Source: Galaxea fascicularis (Eukaryota; Cnidaria; Anthozoa; Scleractinia; Euphylliidae). Taken from it: a stretch of 64,000 bases of DNA. The notes beneath the pieces are model-generated. The model made no database searches. It was not told the origin of the DNA and saw only the letters and a program-made list of their open reading frames with translations. Location of the stretch: contig OX419336.1 in assembly GCA_948470475.1 (NCBI GenBank), positions 32,943,415 through 33,007,414 of the forward strand, read 5' to 3'. The position numbers and the translations under genes were made by a program. The first letter of the stretch is position 1. Each line of letters starts with the position of its first letter. Below are positions 10,934 to 21,975 of the stretch, one piece after another.

Positions 10934-11559
10934 GGTAAGAATTATCAGCCGACGCCGAAGGCTTGATTATTCTGATATCACAAAAAACCGAATATAAAAA
11001 TTGTTTTATTATACATTGAACGAAAAAAGAAATGCGGCGCGACAGTAAACATTCACTTGCAAACCTGGGACCGGTTCCAGAAGGATAAATGTGCCTTGTT
11101 TAGTTATTTATCCCTGGAATAAGGCACATTTATCCCTGGTATAGGGTTATTGCACCTTTCAGGAATCTTCCCCTGGGACGTTGTTTTGCTTCTGCGCCGA
11201 CGGCAAGCCACACAAAGCGCGCGAACTTGACCTGATTATCCTTGGAAATCATGCACCGCGGTCATACATGACGTGATTACCAGTGACCTTGAGTGTCCTT
11301 GAAATGATTATTGTATAATCTGCAGGTAGATGACGTCACAAGCGCTGATTTCGAAAATTCGCTGTGCGGTTTCTGCCAATGAGGAAAGAGATAGTGAGTT
11401 CAGTGTATAATTACTGTTTTGCGGAGTTCTCGTTGCCGTTGCCGTCCTAGTTGCTAAAACTCCCTATTACGCGCACGAAGAAATAACTGCCATGCTACGC
11501 GACTACACCCGGTGCTATCCAGGGAGTAAGAGTCTGTCAGACAAGGGTGGCGGCAGCAT

Positions 11560-13022
11560 GTGAACGTTCGGCGGCGCCTACAACCCTTTCGATTTGTCTG
11601 TCTATTGTGGGAGCTTCGAGTAATCACGCCCTCCCGGTATCTGGAGAACACGCTGGAAGAGTTGCACATAGGTGACCAAGGCATTGTACGGATGAAGGAA
11701 TTGGCACATAGTTACTTATGGTCGCCGAACATTGATCAGGAAATTATCAGGCTGTGTGAAGTTGCACTAACAGTCAACGCGTAAAGAAGCCACGCGGTGT
11801 AGCTCCTCTCACTCCGTGGTTATGTCCGAGTGACCGCTGGAACCGAATTCACATTGATTACTCTGCATTTCATTCAGTCTCGTTAATGCACCGACATGCC
11901 TCAAAACACGTCCCCAACGACAACTTTCTTGGCATTTTATGGGATTTAATCGACAAATGTGGATTAACAGTGCCGGCATTGCGTCAGTGACAATTGTCCA
12001 CAATTTCGCAGAGAAGAATAGGCCATATTTGTATTCTCGGTATTGAACTGGATCTAGCATGAAGTGGAGGCTCTTGCGGGGAAATACCTTTACATATGAA
12101 AAGATTCCCCCACAAGAGCCTTCATGCTAGATCCAGTTCAATACCGAGAACACGAATATGGCCTATTTGCACACTTCCCGAAGGTTAATGATGTTAAGGT
12201 CATTCCCCAGAAGAAGTCGCGACAGACTTTGCGAGGTGGTTGTCAAAGAAATGCAATAGATAGATAGTCAAGAGAAGGTCCCCGTGTCCGTTTTCATGCT
12301 GTGAGGTTTTACTTCATAAATTGTTAGCACAGTTTTTACTGAGCCGAAAGTGGTCCGAGACTATTATTTACAAAAACAGGACAGAAGCAGTGAGATGGTT
12401 TCATCTCTCAAAGGTAAAGAAAAAATGAAATAATGAAAGATTGGTATTGTTTTCTGCGTCTGTCATTTACCACTGAAGTTTCAATAACCTCATTGCAAAG
12501 GAGATCTTTTGTGCATGATGAAAAGCTGGACAATGGAAAATTCTTCAAATCTGGATATGTCACGGATAATTGCATTTTATTTCAATATGCGAAATTCTTT
12601 TGGAAGAAAATCGCCATCTACCTAATATCGGTAACAAAAACCTTAGGAAAGAACACAACTAGTGGCAAGGCTCCCTAGCTAAGAGAAGCGAACCAAAGTC
12701 TTTTTGTAAACGTAGAAGTAATCACAAACACTTTTCCAGATTCTTTCCAAGAGGGCATTCTAGTTACCGCATTGCAGGTGCCAGTTTACCTCAACAGCTG
12801 CCTACAAACATGCAGGTTATGCAGCACATGGAATCCGGAGCCCCGGTTCAGCTTGAGAATGATAATAATTCCAATAATTCTTTTTGTTTTTAAAATAATT
12901 CTTACACGGCGACACATTTTCTCTGGAACTTCCTTCTCGGAAGAGGAACATTCTCCACTGCGCTTGTCTGGTAGAGTGCGCAAGGCGCCGGACAGATTGA
13001 TTGAAACAATGTAGTTAATGAG
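11560..13022 (+). pseudogene. Ty3/gypsy retrotransposon pol remnant (integrase region)
   Basis: The frame 11617-11781 encodes an integrase zinc-binding segment (GDQGIVRMKELAHSYLW followed by NIDQEI), as at the start of gypsy integrases. Beyond it, stops and frameshifts break traces of the catalytic core: HIDY in one frame near 11848 and SDNCPQF near 11986 in another. At 12950-13012 a frame ends LRLSGRVRKAPDRLIETM, typical of the basic gypsy Pol C-terminus. Reverse transcriptase, RNase H and protease regions are absent. The gene is dead, and 12017-12167 is rearranged into a hairpin. Confidence 0.75.
12017..12167. repeat. Long hairpin formed by an inverted duplication of integrase sequence
   Basis: The left arm (12017-12083) and right arm (12105-12167) are inverted copies over about 63 bp, with a 4-nt bulge (TGGA) and a few mismatches, around a loop of about 21 nt. 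The arms carry integrase-derived sequence, so this is a secondary inverted duplication inside the retroelement and not a transposon terminus. Confidence 0.85.
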
Positions 13023-13075
13023 GTTAATAGGCACAATGAACGTTACATTCATTTGTTGGACAGACATGGTGCAAC

Positions 13076-13400
13076 TGTTATGATGGTATCTTGGACTGGA
13101 CAATCTTGTGTCTCATTCATTGTATTAAGTTGATGTTTCAACCAGTTACGCTAACTCATTGTTCGGTTACGCCACGATTGTTGTTAGTTTCAACTGTTAG
13201 TTTTACTAGGAAGAGAGGAGTGGTATACGCAAGCGCCATATTTGTCAGCCTCCTTTTCATGCTACTCATGGGATTGCATCAGATCAGAATGAATTTGCGC
13301 TCGGCTGTAATTTTATTCCTTCCGTAAATAAATTTCTGGTACGTTTTTTCAAGTATTTGCCGTATTTTCGATACGGAACAACCCAATACGCTACAGATGC
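13076..13400 (+). mobile_element. Probable gypsy LTR fragment
   Basis: It follows the pol C-terminus at a spacing of about 60 bp. It begins TGTTATGATGG, contains an AATAAA signal at 13325-13330, and ends near ACGCTACA. TG...CA ends and a polyadenylation signal in the middle are as expected for an LTR. No second LTR is found in the window, so the exact ends are uncertain. Confidence 0.45.
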
Positions 13401-13504
13401 GTTAAAACGTGCTCCCCTTCATCGCCGTACATCAACGTAGCTTTTCACTACTACCGTGGTGACAGTGTGATGAGTATTTGGCCGTGAAGAATCTTTTTTA
13501 CTGC

Positions 13505-13677
13505 TCAAATAGAGCGTCGCACCGGCATCGCGAGGTCACGGGTTCAAACCCCTTTGGGGGAAGTCCTGAATTTTTTTTAGGCTTCTCTTTACGCAATAGC
13601 ATATAATTGCGTTCACAACTGAGAGGATTTCATTTGATTTCATTTCCGCAGTTCATATGATTCATTTCATATACATC
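13505..13677 (+). repeat. tRNA-derived SINE, copy 1
   Basis: A tRNA-like head ends in a B-box-like GGTTCAAACCCC (about 13540-13551). A conserved tail follows, with TCCTGAATTTTTTTTAGGCT, TTTACGCAAT, GTTCACAACTG and a CATTTGATTTCATTTCCGCA stretch. The head resembles 59230-59310; the tail recurs at 16920-17045 and 23283-23405. It is a pol III-type retroposon and not a working tRNA, because the acceptor stem cannot pair. Confidence 0.7.
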
Positions 13678-13679
13678 AC

Positions 13680-15180
13680 TCCAGTGCTCAAATACTTCAC
13701 CCAAAGGTTCAGCTCTTATTTGTCATTTTACAGACAAGACCGTGCACGGTCTCGTGTAACTATTCGGGGAACAAAAGATGACCAATAATTAAGGTTCATT
13801 TAACTATTCTGTCACAGGACATTTTACTAAGCTAGATTTTGTTGATTTAAGAAACATTCTGCAGTCCACTCTGATCATGGATCATGCCACTCTGATCATG
13901 GATTCACCGGTTCCTTTGATGCACCATGATCCAGACAGATCTTGGATCACTGATCCTGATCCAGATCACCCCAAAGGAACGCACCCTAAGAATTGATCCT
14001 CTTTTAAAAATTTAAAACTACTTAAAAATAAATTTGAATGGTACAAATAATATTTGTCACTTGGAAGGGTGGATTAATGGAACATGTCATTTAAAGCTAT
14101 AAACCGAAACATAATCCTATCCTATCCAGGAAAGCAATTAAACAATATGTAATCAAGGCAAACATATTAAAAGAATAAGTCATTACGTAGTGGTTGATGG
14201 TTCGGGATTCTAGAATCTTCTGTCGGGCCATTGATAGTTGAGCTAATTAATTGTTCTAAGTGACACCGGTTGTGGGGTCACGTAACCTCAGTTTTACTTA
14301 CTTTAGTTTGGGACAGTGCTTATTTCTATACCAGTTAGCGAGTTGTAACTTCTTCGTTTTAAAATTGCCCTGTTTATGCGAGTTTCCTCGTAAACAACCT
14401 TTTGATGTCTTTAAATTAATGGAGAGTTTCTGTAGCTGTTTTTGACATAATTTGGAGAAGTTACCTTTTAAGAAAACGTGCAGTTTTCCGATGCTTAATT
14501 TGGTGCAGACTTTGTGTCGCTGTTTATGACAGAATCTAGAGAACCATTTTCCGATTTGTTATGACGAATGAGATTTTATATTTACTCTTCACATAATGGA
14601 ACTGGGCGCTGTCTCTTGTTTACAGCTAGCTTACCTTTAAGTGAAGTTTTCGGATAGTTAAATGAAACATTTCTTCTTATTTCTACCGGCAAAATGGAAC
14701 TTGTAGTTTTACCTTAAATACTGTATAGTCTATCTTCTGTTCTGTTTCTCCACTATCAAGGAAAAGTTCTGCAAGCGAGGCGTGCGATATTTCTTAATTG
14801 AATTCTTAGGGTTCCTGAACTGTCAATCTTTGCTAACGATTTGCCTTAATTGGTTGTAACTAATTAGAAAAACACTGACATAAATAGCGGACAGAAAACT
14901 TGTAAGAGAGAGAAAACGAGGCGTATGTAAGAGGCAAGAACGGCAACCTGAAGAACGAAGTTAAAAGACAGTAAGAAGTACTTAGCTTTGTTGCCGAAGT
15001 TGTGAACCGAAAGGGAAAGTTGTAATTGAAATACATATCTTGCATTGAAAACTACTCCATTTGTGTTGGCTCCTTGAGTGTACCTCTCAGCAAGTAGTAG
15101 CGGTGCTCATTCCCCGCGCAGCAGACCCGTTACAATTCTTTCAGTCATAATTCTGAAAGCGGCCTGTCCTCGACGAAGAC
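13680..15180. other. Gene-free stretch
   Basis: No convincing gene. A small repeat of the word GATCATGGAT (about 13872-13905) and several GATCC/GATCA repeats to 13980 are visible. The rest is AT-rich sequence with only short frames. Confidence 0.4.
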
Positions 15181-15184
15181 GCCG

Positions 15185-15860
15185 TTTGTCTTGGCCCAGG
15201 ATTTTGGTCCTGCGAAAGACGAACTAGGAGTTTCGGTAAACGTCTACTTCGGGTCTAACTGTCACCACAATCGGTCAGGGGCATCATCAGTGATCGAGGG
15301 AGCTAATGAAAATGATGGATCTTGGCTGAAACATGCTGACTTTCATCGTGTTAGCCCACCAGGGCTCCTTGTCTTTTATGTTTCACCTCAAGCATCTTTA
15401 GGTGCGACTGCTACAAAGTAAGGTATGCAGGCCAGTAATTCCACGCCACTAAACGTATCGTCTTTAGACTGACAGGTAAGAGAAAAAAATGGCGTTAATA
15501 TAATAATCGAGACTGGTGTTCTCGTTACTGCACACTAAATGGAAATGAACCTGCAGACAATCTCTTGTTATATAAGTGAAAGTCTCGCAAAGTTCTACAA
15601 CTGAACCCGCTATCAAGACTGATGGCAGCGTGTTTCTTCAGTTGTAATCGTCACGAACAATTCAGTAGTCTGAGTTAGAACATGGAAAGTCTCGAGTTCG
15701 AATCTAATCTGAAGCTGGAATTTTTTTCCGGTGTACATTTGATTTCTCTTTCTCTGACGATTATACTGATTTCGTTAATGTCCACAATGAATACATAATT
15801 TGGTCGGACCTGAAGTCTATGACACATCGCAATCTCCAAGGTTGTCTTCCTTCTCTAATC
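15185..15860. repeat. Duplicated block, downstream part (copy B)
   Basis: This is the counterpart of 5600-6300, about 9.5 kb away. The shared words include GACGAACTAGGAGT-like, CTATCAAGACTG and GAAAGTCTCGCAAA. The open frame at 15191-15421 is not conserved in the other copy, so I treat it as chance. Confidence 0.55.
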
Positions 15861-16620
15861 AACTGACTTATACCCAGCGATTCGCAAGAAACAAGCTGTA
15901 TGCAGGGGCGATCGCACAGAAAATCGACCAGACATGAGCCATCCTCGAGTTATTTTCAAAATAATGTAACATTGTTGGTAGGTAGGCACTTTCACAAGAG
16001 CTACAACAAAACATCCGCCATGCCGGTAGTAATTTATCCACGCTTGAAAGAGGCATAACGTCCACGGAGAAAATGTTAAGCTTGTGGATGTGGCTTCTAG
16101 TGACAAGAATACCACACAAACTAACGCGGTTAGGTAAGCTGACAGGCACTCATTGGGCACTACGGCCACGTGGTAGCGGGCATTACCCTTAAATCTACCA
16201 AATAAAGTTTGATCCGGAGCATTAGGAACCATGGACAACTCCGGCTTTATTAGGTCTCATCAGCATGGCATAGCTAATATCCAGGCTCACGAACCCACAT
16301 AAATAAAACAAGCGATGAAAATGTTAAGTTTGTGGGATGTGGCTTCGAGTGACAAGAATACCACACAAATTAATGTGTTTAGGTAAGCTGAAAGCCACAC
16401 ATTGGGCTCTATGGCCACGTGGTAGATTTAAGGGGTAATGCGAGCTGCCACGTGGCCACATAGTTCCCAAAACACAATAATTTGTAAGGTATTCTTATAA
16501 TGTCCACGTCGCTGACCAGAGCAGATTATGCGGCCGTGAATACTGCATGTTTAGAACCATCATCACAATGCACTGACAAAGGAGAAACAAAAAGTAAACA
16601 AATAAATGCTGCTGAAATCC
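15860..16620 (-). pseudogene. Broken copy of the six-helix membrane-protein family (copy 2)
   Basis: The minus-strand frame near 16010-15940 encodes ALVKVPTYQQCY, matching ALVKVPGYRGYL of the intact proteins. DNA at 16515-16620 matches the start region of the other broken copy (6650-6730), with AGAGCAGA(T/C)... and AAAAAGTAAAC. The intervening coding region is disrupted by a local duplication of about 130 bp (16070-16200 and 16320-16445), and no full frame exists. It is a second decayed paralogue, in the same orientation as the intact genes. Confidence 0.6.
16070..16465. repeat. Local direct duplication plus inverted fragment
   Basis: AAAATGTTAAGCTTGTGG to GGCCACGTGGTAG is present at 16070-16175 and again, diverged, at 16318-16427. 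The piece GCATTACCCTTAAATCTACC (16180-16199) recurs inverted at 16424-16442. Another inverted GCCACGTGGCCACATAG follows. This is a rearranged segment inside the pseudogene. Confidence 0.65.
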
Positions 16621-16712
16621 ACCTTTCTTTCTCACTGATACATTTCTACACTTAGCTTCAAAAGCCGGTCCCTCGAAGAGGAATCATTTTGAGCGTAGGT
16701 TCAACAGCACAT

Positions 16713-16806
16713 TACCCTGGGTTCCAGGGGATATTTTTTTCTTATCGATACTGATGGTTAATTTCCCGCAACCAAACGAAAAAAATAACCTCTGGCACCC
16801 AGGGTA
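16713..16806. mobile_element. 94-bp MITE with 9-bp target duplication (Mutator-like)
   Basis: The ends TACCCTGGGTTCCAGGGG and TACCCTGGGTGCCAGAGG (minus strand) form an inverted repeat that continues into T/A runs. ACAGCACAT flanks both sides exactly (16704-16712 and 16807-16815), a 9-bp duplication. No coding capacity. Confidence 0.85.
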
Positions 16807-16835
16807 ACAGCACATACACCAACAAGAAAACAAAT

Positions 16836-17045
16836 CAAATGAAGACTGGTCCTCGCAGTTGTGAACGCAATTTATGCAAATGCGTAAAGAAGCCTTACAA
16901 AAAATTTAAGACCAACCCCGTTGAAGTCCTGAATTTTTTTCAGGCTTCTTTACGCAATTGCATAGATTGCATTCAACTGCGAGGGTCAGTCTTCATTTGA
17001 TTTCACAACCGCACTTCACATGTGATTTATTTCATATATATATCT
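16836..17045. repeat. Two SINE tails in head-to-head orientation
   Basis: A partial SINE tail on the minus strand (about 16836-16912) is followed by a full one on the plus strand (about 16920-17045). Both contain AGGCTTCTTTACGCA and a CAACTGCGAGG-like word, so the pair can fold into a hairpin. The same tail occurs at 13560-13677 and 23283-23405. Confidence 0.65.
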
Positions 17046-17998
17046 CATCCAGAAGAAAACAAATGTTGGTTCGCATACCAATACAATGAAATTCTTGACA
17101 TAAAATACATTACGCTACACTGAAAGCAAAAATTCCTCACATACAGGTTGGAATACGGGCCACTTCAGGCTCCAGGCAGTCACTTGAGTGCTATCGAAAA
17201 TCATCGAAAGAACCAAATATTTAGCGCGAGTTTCGATATTTGTCAGGGAAACGGCAACATCGATGGCAGATCCCGGATAGCTGATACAATTAAAGGCCCA
17301 CACCTAAAGCTTTAAAATTATCCATCGGGATAACCTCGTCGAAAGGAACTAAGTGCAAATACAGCACGCAAGATGAGTTCGCCACGGAACACGTGTGTGA
17401 CAACAAACTTGTCCGCCATAGGAACAGAAACTGACAAAAACTTCAAAACACCCCCGTTCGAGACACTGATGTTGAAGACGCCTCTCGAAAGATCCATTCC
17501 TTTACGATTCTGATTGGTTTTTATCAAACGTTACGTCAGAGAAGTCCAACATGGAGCTGAACCGTAAAGCATGCGCAGTTCAAACGGAAATCATAACGTT
17601 TACAAAGTCGCTTGCTTCTGCTTGCTTCCCGACTGCTGGACAAAGGAAACGAAAACTTTAGGTAAACAAAGGTTTAAATTCACGCTTGGATACACTTGGC
17701 GTCTTGAACTTCTGGTAACTCGAGCAATTCGTGATTCCGTTTGGCAGAGCTTTAATTTTCTAAAGGTCTTGCCTGAATGTCTCTTGTATTCCTAAAAAAA
17801 AAATGTTTTCCTGTTTACGTGAACTTTGCACACACGGATTTTAACTGAGTCAAGTGATAGTCACTGTAAGCACTGATAAAAGGAAGGCTGTCGATAAGTC
17901 GTGATTTGCACCATTCCAAACGAGGTGTAGAATCGCAGAAACTTGTAAACTCCTCAGCTGTTTCGGCCACAACTAGATCCGTTGCCTTAGGAAAGACT

Positions 17999-18826
17999 TC
18001 AAACACTGTCGTCTATCAGAAGATTCCTTTCACCATAAAACCACTTGTTCCAGAAGAATTTCATCAAGGAATAATGGAAAGCAGCTTCCGCAGCATTTAG
18101 CACTACGGTAATACATTCAATAGCAGAGGAAACCCCATGGGAGTAGTACAGTCCAGTCACTTGAAAAGCAGTTTGAGCTGTGGTAATAACAAACAGATAA
18201 AAATACTCCAAAGTGAAAACGACAAGCGTCGAAATGTAAGCACCACGAGCCACGCGGAATGTGGGAGTGGAATCCTTCCACGGCGTGGGAACTTCATTCC
18301 AAAGGTACACAACAAGAGTAGTGGATATAGCCATGACAATATAATCAATCTGAATGCAAGCGCTCACTGCTGGCAGCCCAGTGGAAATAACGATGCTCTT
18401 GGAAGTTAGAAAGGCTATCAGTTGAAGGAAGAGCGACCAAAATCGCGCGTGTTTCGAGTTTGATCGAAGAGAGGAGAGATATCCTCGATAGTCAGGCACT
18501 TTTACGAGAGCTGCAATGACAATCAGGGTGTTGATAACCGAGGCTATCTGCCATGAAATTTCCAGCTCAGTCGCGTGAGAAAAGAGTGTAAAGTTTTTAC
18601 AGCTGTAACTGGCATGTTTTTCCTGGAACAGACAATCTGTGGCGTGAATACTGAACAATATCAGAGTAATAAATCGCCAAAGAAGGAGGAAAAAATATGC
18701 CACGAATACAGAAACATGACGGAAGCAAAAGCGAGTAGCTGAAGACTCTGAAAAAGACTCCAAGAACTCCGGGAAATCACTGGAAAACTGAATGGTGTCC
18801 GAGTCATACATTTTCTTCGAGCTCAC
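17999..18826 (-). CDS. Six-helix membrane protein, anthozoan-type family of unknown function (copy B)
   Basis: This is an intact single-exon frame of 275 codons, paralogous to 8036-8881 in the same orientation about 9.96 kb away. The proteins match closely from the first helix ([12 protein letters not shown]) to the C-terminal GERNLL. Only the first 40 residues or so diverge strongly, and this copy lacks the basic KAKRRR patch there. The cysteine pair and NFT sequon in the first predicted extracellular loop are conserved, as is the [12 protein letters not shown] loop between helices 4 and 5, apart from a one-residue deletion after it. Conservation of frame, loops and helices suggests both copies are expressed or were until recently. 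No named family is recognised. The fast-changing N-terminal tail is the part most likely to differ in function. Confidence 0.75.
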   Translation of the reverse strand: MSSKKMYDSDTIQFSSDFPEFLESFSESSATRFCFRHVSVFVAYFFLLLWRFITLILFSIHATDCLFQEKHASYSCKNFTLFSHATELEISWQIASVINTLIVIAALVKVPDYRGYLSSLRSNSKHARFWSLFLQLIAFLTSKSIVISTGLPAVSACIQIDYIVMAISTTLVVYLWNEVPTPWKDSTPTFRVARGAYISTLVVFTLEYFYLFVITTAQTAFQVTGLYYSHGVSSAIECITVVLNAAEAAFHYSLMKFFWNKWFYGERNLLIDDSV

Positions 18827-18859
18827 CGAGGAAGAAACCTGTGTTCCTGTACAAAAAAC

Positions 18860-19640
18860 GAGTAATATACGAAAGCAATCTTAATGCTGGTTGCTTGATC
18901 CCGAACAGCTGTCTACTTTACAGTCATTTGCATGTCGCAGCTTCCCAGAAACAACTTGGGTTACTGCCAAACACTGTCGTTTGCCCTCTACGACAATGGC
19001 CTCTGACCAAAAGAAACGAGGCTGGAAGGAGTGAGTTTCAGCCAATTCAACACTTCGGATGGCAGAATTTAACTCAAGTGCAACACTGAATTTCGTAGCG
19101 CTCCGATGCTGGGTTATTTGATAATCTTACTCGAATGATGTGACGCGAGGGGTTTTTCCCTAATAGAGCGACGGATTTGCAATTCAAGACAGTTGTAATG
19201 GTTGCAATTACAAATTCTATTTATAGTCGTATTGTTCCAAAACAGAATCTCCAGAAATTAATTGTAAATACTACAAGCCCGAGACTTTTAATGTAATTTT
19301 TTTGGCTTGGTAATGGAATGCGGTTGGACACGAGGTGTTTTTCTCACCCACTCCGCTATCATCACGACTTTGATCGCAAGAACTTCAAACCATGTAACGG
19401 AGCATATTTAAGGAACAGCTCACCAAAACTGGGTGTGTTGCTATTAATAAGGCCGATTAATATACGACAAATAATTTCAGTGTTGGTTGTTTGATCACGA
19501 AGACCCGTTTAGCCTGCTGTCATGACGCAGCTTTTCCGGGAAAAAACAGCCCAGTCTACCTGGCGTACTACGACGGAGCAACCAAACGAAATGACGAGAC
19601 GAGGAAACGAAGCAACGAGTTTAAACAACGAAACAAGGCT
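18860..19640. repeat. Upstream modules of copy B, two tandem copies
   Basis: 18865-19085 and 19475-19590 both match the region upstream of copy A (8970-9170). The shared order is TATACGA(A/C)A, GTTG(C/G)TT(G/A)TTTGATC, GCAGCTT, AAAAAC/CAACTTGGG. The second copy has no membrane-protein gene next to it, so it marks another lost or partial array unit. It runs into an ACGA/AACGAAAC-rich stretch (19590-19680). Confidence 0.5.
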
Positions 19641-20104
19641 ACGACAAAACACAACGAGACGACGACACAGAACGAATAGAAGCCACGGCATGACGAGTCA
19701 AAAAATATCTCCACGAGTTGCCTTCACAGTTATTTGAACAAGATCACCTTGTAATTGTTTAGTCTCACTGAATTAAAGAATATCACATTGAGGTTACGGT
19801 TGAGGGGAGGAAGGGGGGGGGGGGTGCACTGAGAAGAGTTTAAAAAATTGAAGTAGCTAAGAAGCTAAGACGTGTTCAGTTTCCTTCCACTGTTGTAAAG
19901 CGTCTGACGCCTTTACAAAGGGAAAAGGAAGTAAATTGTTTCCAGAATGATGCTTCAGTAGGTGGTTACTTAGCTTCAGCAGCGTTTTCTCTCGGTCCAA
20001 CTAGCATCTTGTGTGCTATACTTTACCACCGAGTTGAAATAAAGTTATTTATTTTTATTTTCTCCCTCAAAATGAACTGTTTAATTCGAAAACCTTAAAT
20101 GCGT

Positions 20105-21030
20105 GAGAAATAATAGTTTCGGTGTGAGAGCGTGAGATTGCATTCGTTTGCGTGAGTCTCACGCTCATCGATCAATGCGTGAGATTTGAGAGCTCTGCTG
20201 TTGGGGATGAAACTATTCAGCCGTCCTCTTCTGTTCGTAATCTTGGAGTGATATTTAATCCTAGTGATGGTATGGAAGATCCCATTAAAAAGATCTGCAA
20301 GTCGTGCCATTTTCACGTAACTAATATTGGTAAGATAAGAACACATTTGGATCGGGAATCTACTGAAGCAATTATTCATGCTTTCGTGACTACAAGTTTG
20401 GATTATTGTAAGTTTCTCTTAGCTATATCAGAATACGACAGCGCGTATTGTAACATTCCTCAAGAGGTGTGAACATATAATACCTAGCTTAATAGTCTTA
20501 CATTGTTGGTTGCCGGTTGAATACCGTATTGGGTATAAAATCTTATTGTTAGTGAAGAAGGCTATCAATGGTTTTTCCCTAACTTATATATCCAATTTAT
20601 TCAGTTTTTGTAACAGCTCTTACTCTTTGCGTTCTTGCTCGAATAAGTTACTTCATGTTCCAAGATCTAAGCTTACGTCTCATGGTGATCGAAGATTTTC
20701 CACTGCGGGACCTAAATTATGGAACAGCATACCAGCTTTTGTAAGGAATGCTTATTCTTTGAATTCCTTTAAAAAACAATTAAAGACCTATTTGTTTCGC
20801 TAGGCGTTTCCACACATTCGCTAGGCGTTTTCACACATATATGTAGTCACATATATAGATATATTCATGCATTTGGACAATTGTCATTCTTGTTATTATT
20901 AATACTTCTATTCATATGCCTATTGTTGTAATTTAATTGTATCAATACATTTAAGTAATATTGTAAAGCGCCTAGATCAGTTAGTGATATAGACGCTATA
21001 GAAATAAAGTTTATTATTTTTTTGTTGTTT
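20105..21030 (+). pseudogene. LINE non-LTR retrotransposon, 3' end
   Basis: Two frames carry the C-terminal part of a LINE reverse transcriptase. 20205-20450 includes SVRNLGVIF and TTSLDYC, and 20510-20803 includes LPVEYRIGYK, GPKLWNSIP and LKTYLFR. The two are offset by a frameshift near 20455-20510 (RCEHIIPSL in the second frame), where a conserved segment is also shortened. The 3' UTR ends in ATAAAGTTTATTATTTTTTT at about 21005. This layout fits the CR1/L2/Rex-type clades. The copy is 5'-truncated and dead. Confidence 0.8.
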
Positions 21031-21034
21031 CAAT

Positions 21035-21800
21035 AAAACGACTAATTTGCAACACGAGGAAGTAATTCCAGTTTGAATGCTTCAACTTCCGAAAGCACTC
21101 GAGCCAAACTCCAAAAATACCATACTCCTTCATTACGCAGGAATTACTGAAATGTTCCAACCTTGCTGTATGACGTTATTTTCTCCTGGTTAACCCTTTC
21201 ATCCCCGAGATCAAAATTTAAATTCTCATTTGTTGCACCTTCCCATTTGCTCTTGAATAGTGGGGAGCAGGCGCGGATCCAGGGGAGATGAAATGGGTGA
21301 ATTTTCACCCCCCCCCCCCTTTTTTTCTGACAATTTGTCAATCATGCTGATGCACAGACCTCAAACACCTCAACCAGGCTTTGGTTCTATTACATTATTA
21401 CAAAAATTCACCGCCCCCCCCCCCCCCCCCCATTTCAAAATCCTGGATCTGCGCCTGGGGAGACGTTGTTGAAATATCAAGCGATCCTGTCGTTAATTCT
21501 CGTGACCGGTCTGTATTACAAAGCATTGATATTACAGGGAGAACTTTCATGCTGATCATTCCTAGGGTTTAAAAGGATTAACCAAAACCGATCGAGACTG
21601 GATCAGTTAAGCGCTGGTTCCAGCAGGTCTTTTTTTAGAGTACAAAAAAGGCATGAAAGAAGTAGGTTAAGCAGACTGTAAAACCATTTCATTGCTTCAG
21701 CTTGTTTGCAGGGGCCAGCTTATCTCCACAGGTGTTCACAGAAGATTGCATGGCTGATGTGAATCAAACTTGTTAACTTCAATGACGCCTGCGTGGTAGG
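21035..21800. other. Gene-free stretch with poly-C runs
   Basis: No gene is recognised. Two C homopolymer runs (about 21308-21319 and 21414-21431) follow similar short contexts (GAATTTTCAC, AAAATTCACCG), suggesting related repeat copies. Confidence 0.5.
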
Positions 21801-21826
21801 TGTTCAAAGGGAGAGAGAGGGGGACG

Positions 21827-21975
21827 CGACAAGCGCCCAAAGGGGATGGAGACGGGGACACGACAAGCGCCCAAAGGGGATGGAGACGGGGACACGACAA
21901 GCGCCCAAAGGGGAGGGACAGGGGGAAAGGACAAGCGCCTAAAGGGGGGGGACAGGGGGACACGACAAGCGCAAA
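21827..21975. repeat. 34-bp minisatellite
   Basis: About 4.5 tandem copies of a GC-rich unit of roughly 34 bp with the core ACACGACAAGCGCCCAAAGG. The first two units are nearly identical and the later ones shortened and diverged. The overlapping open frames on both strands are products of the repeat and not genes. Confidence 0.85.

Larger units (their letters stand above)
9855..11466. mobile_element. Inverted-repeat element with nested insertions
   Basis: The left end TAGGGAGTTTAAGATTCTAC, running into GACGGCAACG, is mirrored at 11428-11466 (minus strand TAGGGAGTTTTAGCAAC, then GACGGCAACG). A second diverged copy of the left end begins near 10117 (GGGAGTTTTAGCAGC). No exact target duplication is readable. 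The interior holds other repeats (10242-10345, 10477-11420 with its own insertion at 10532-10933). No transposase frame is visible. Confidence 0.6.
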
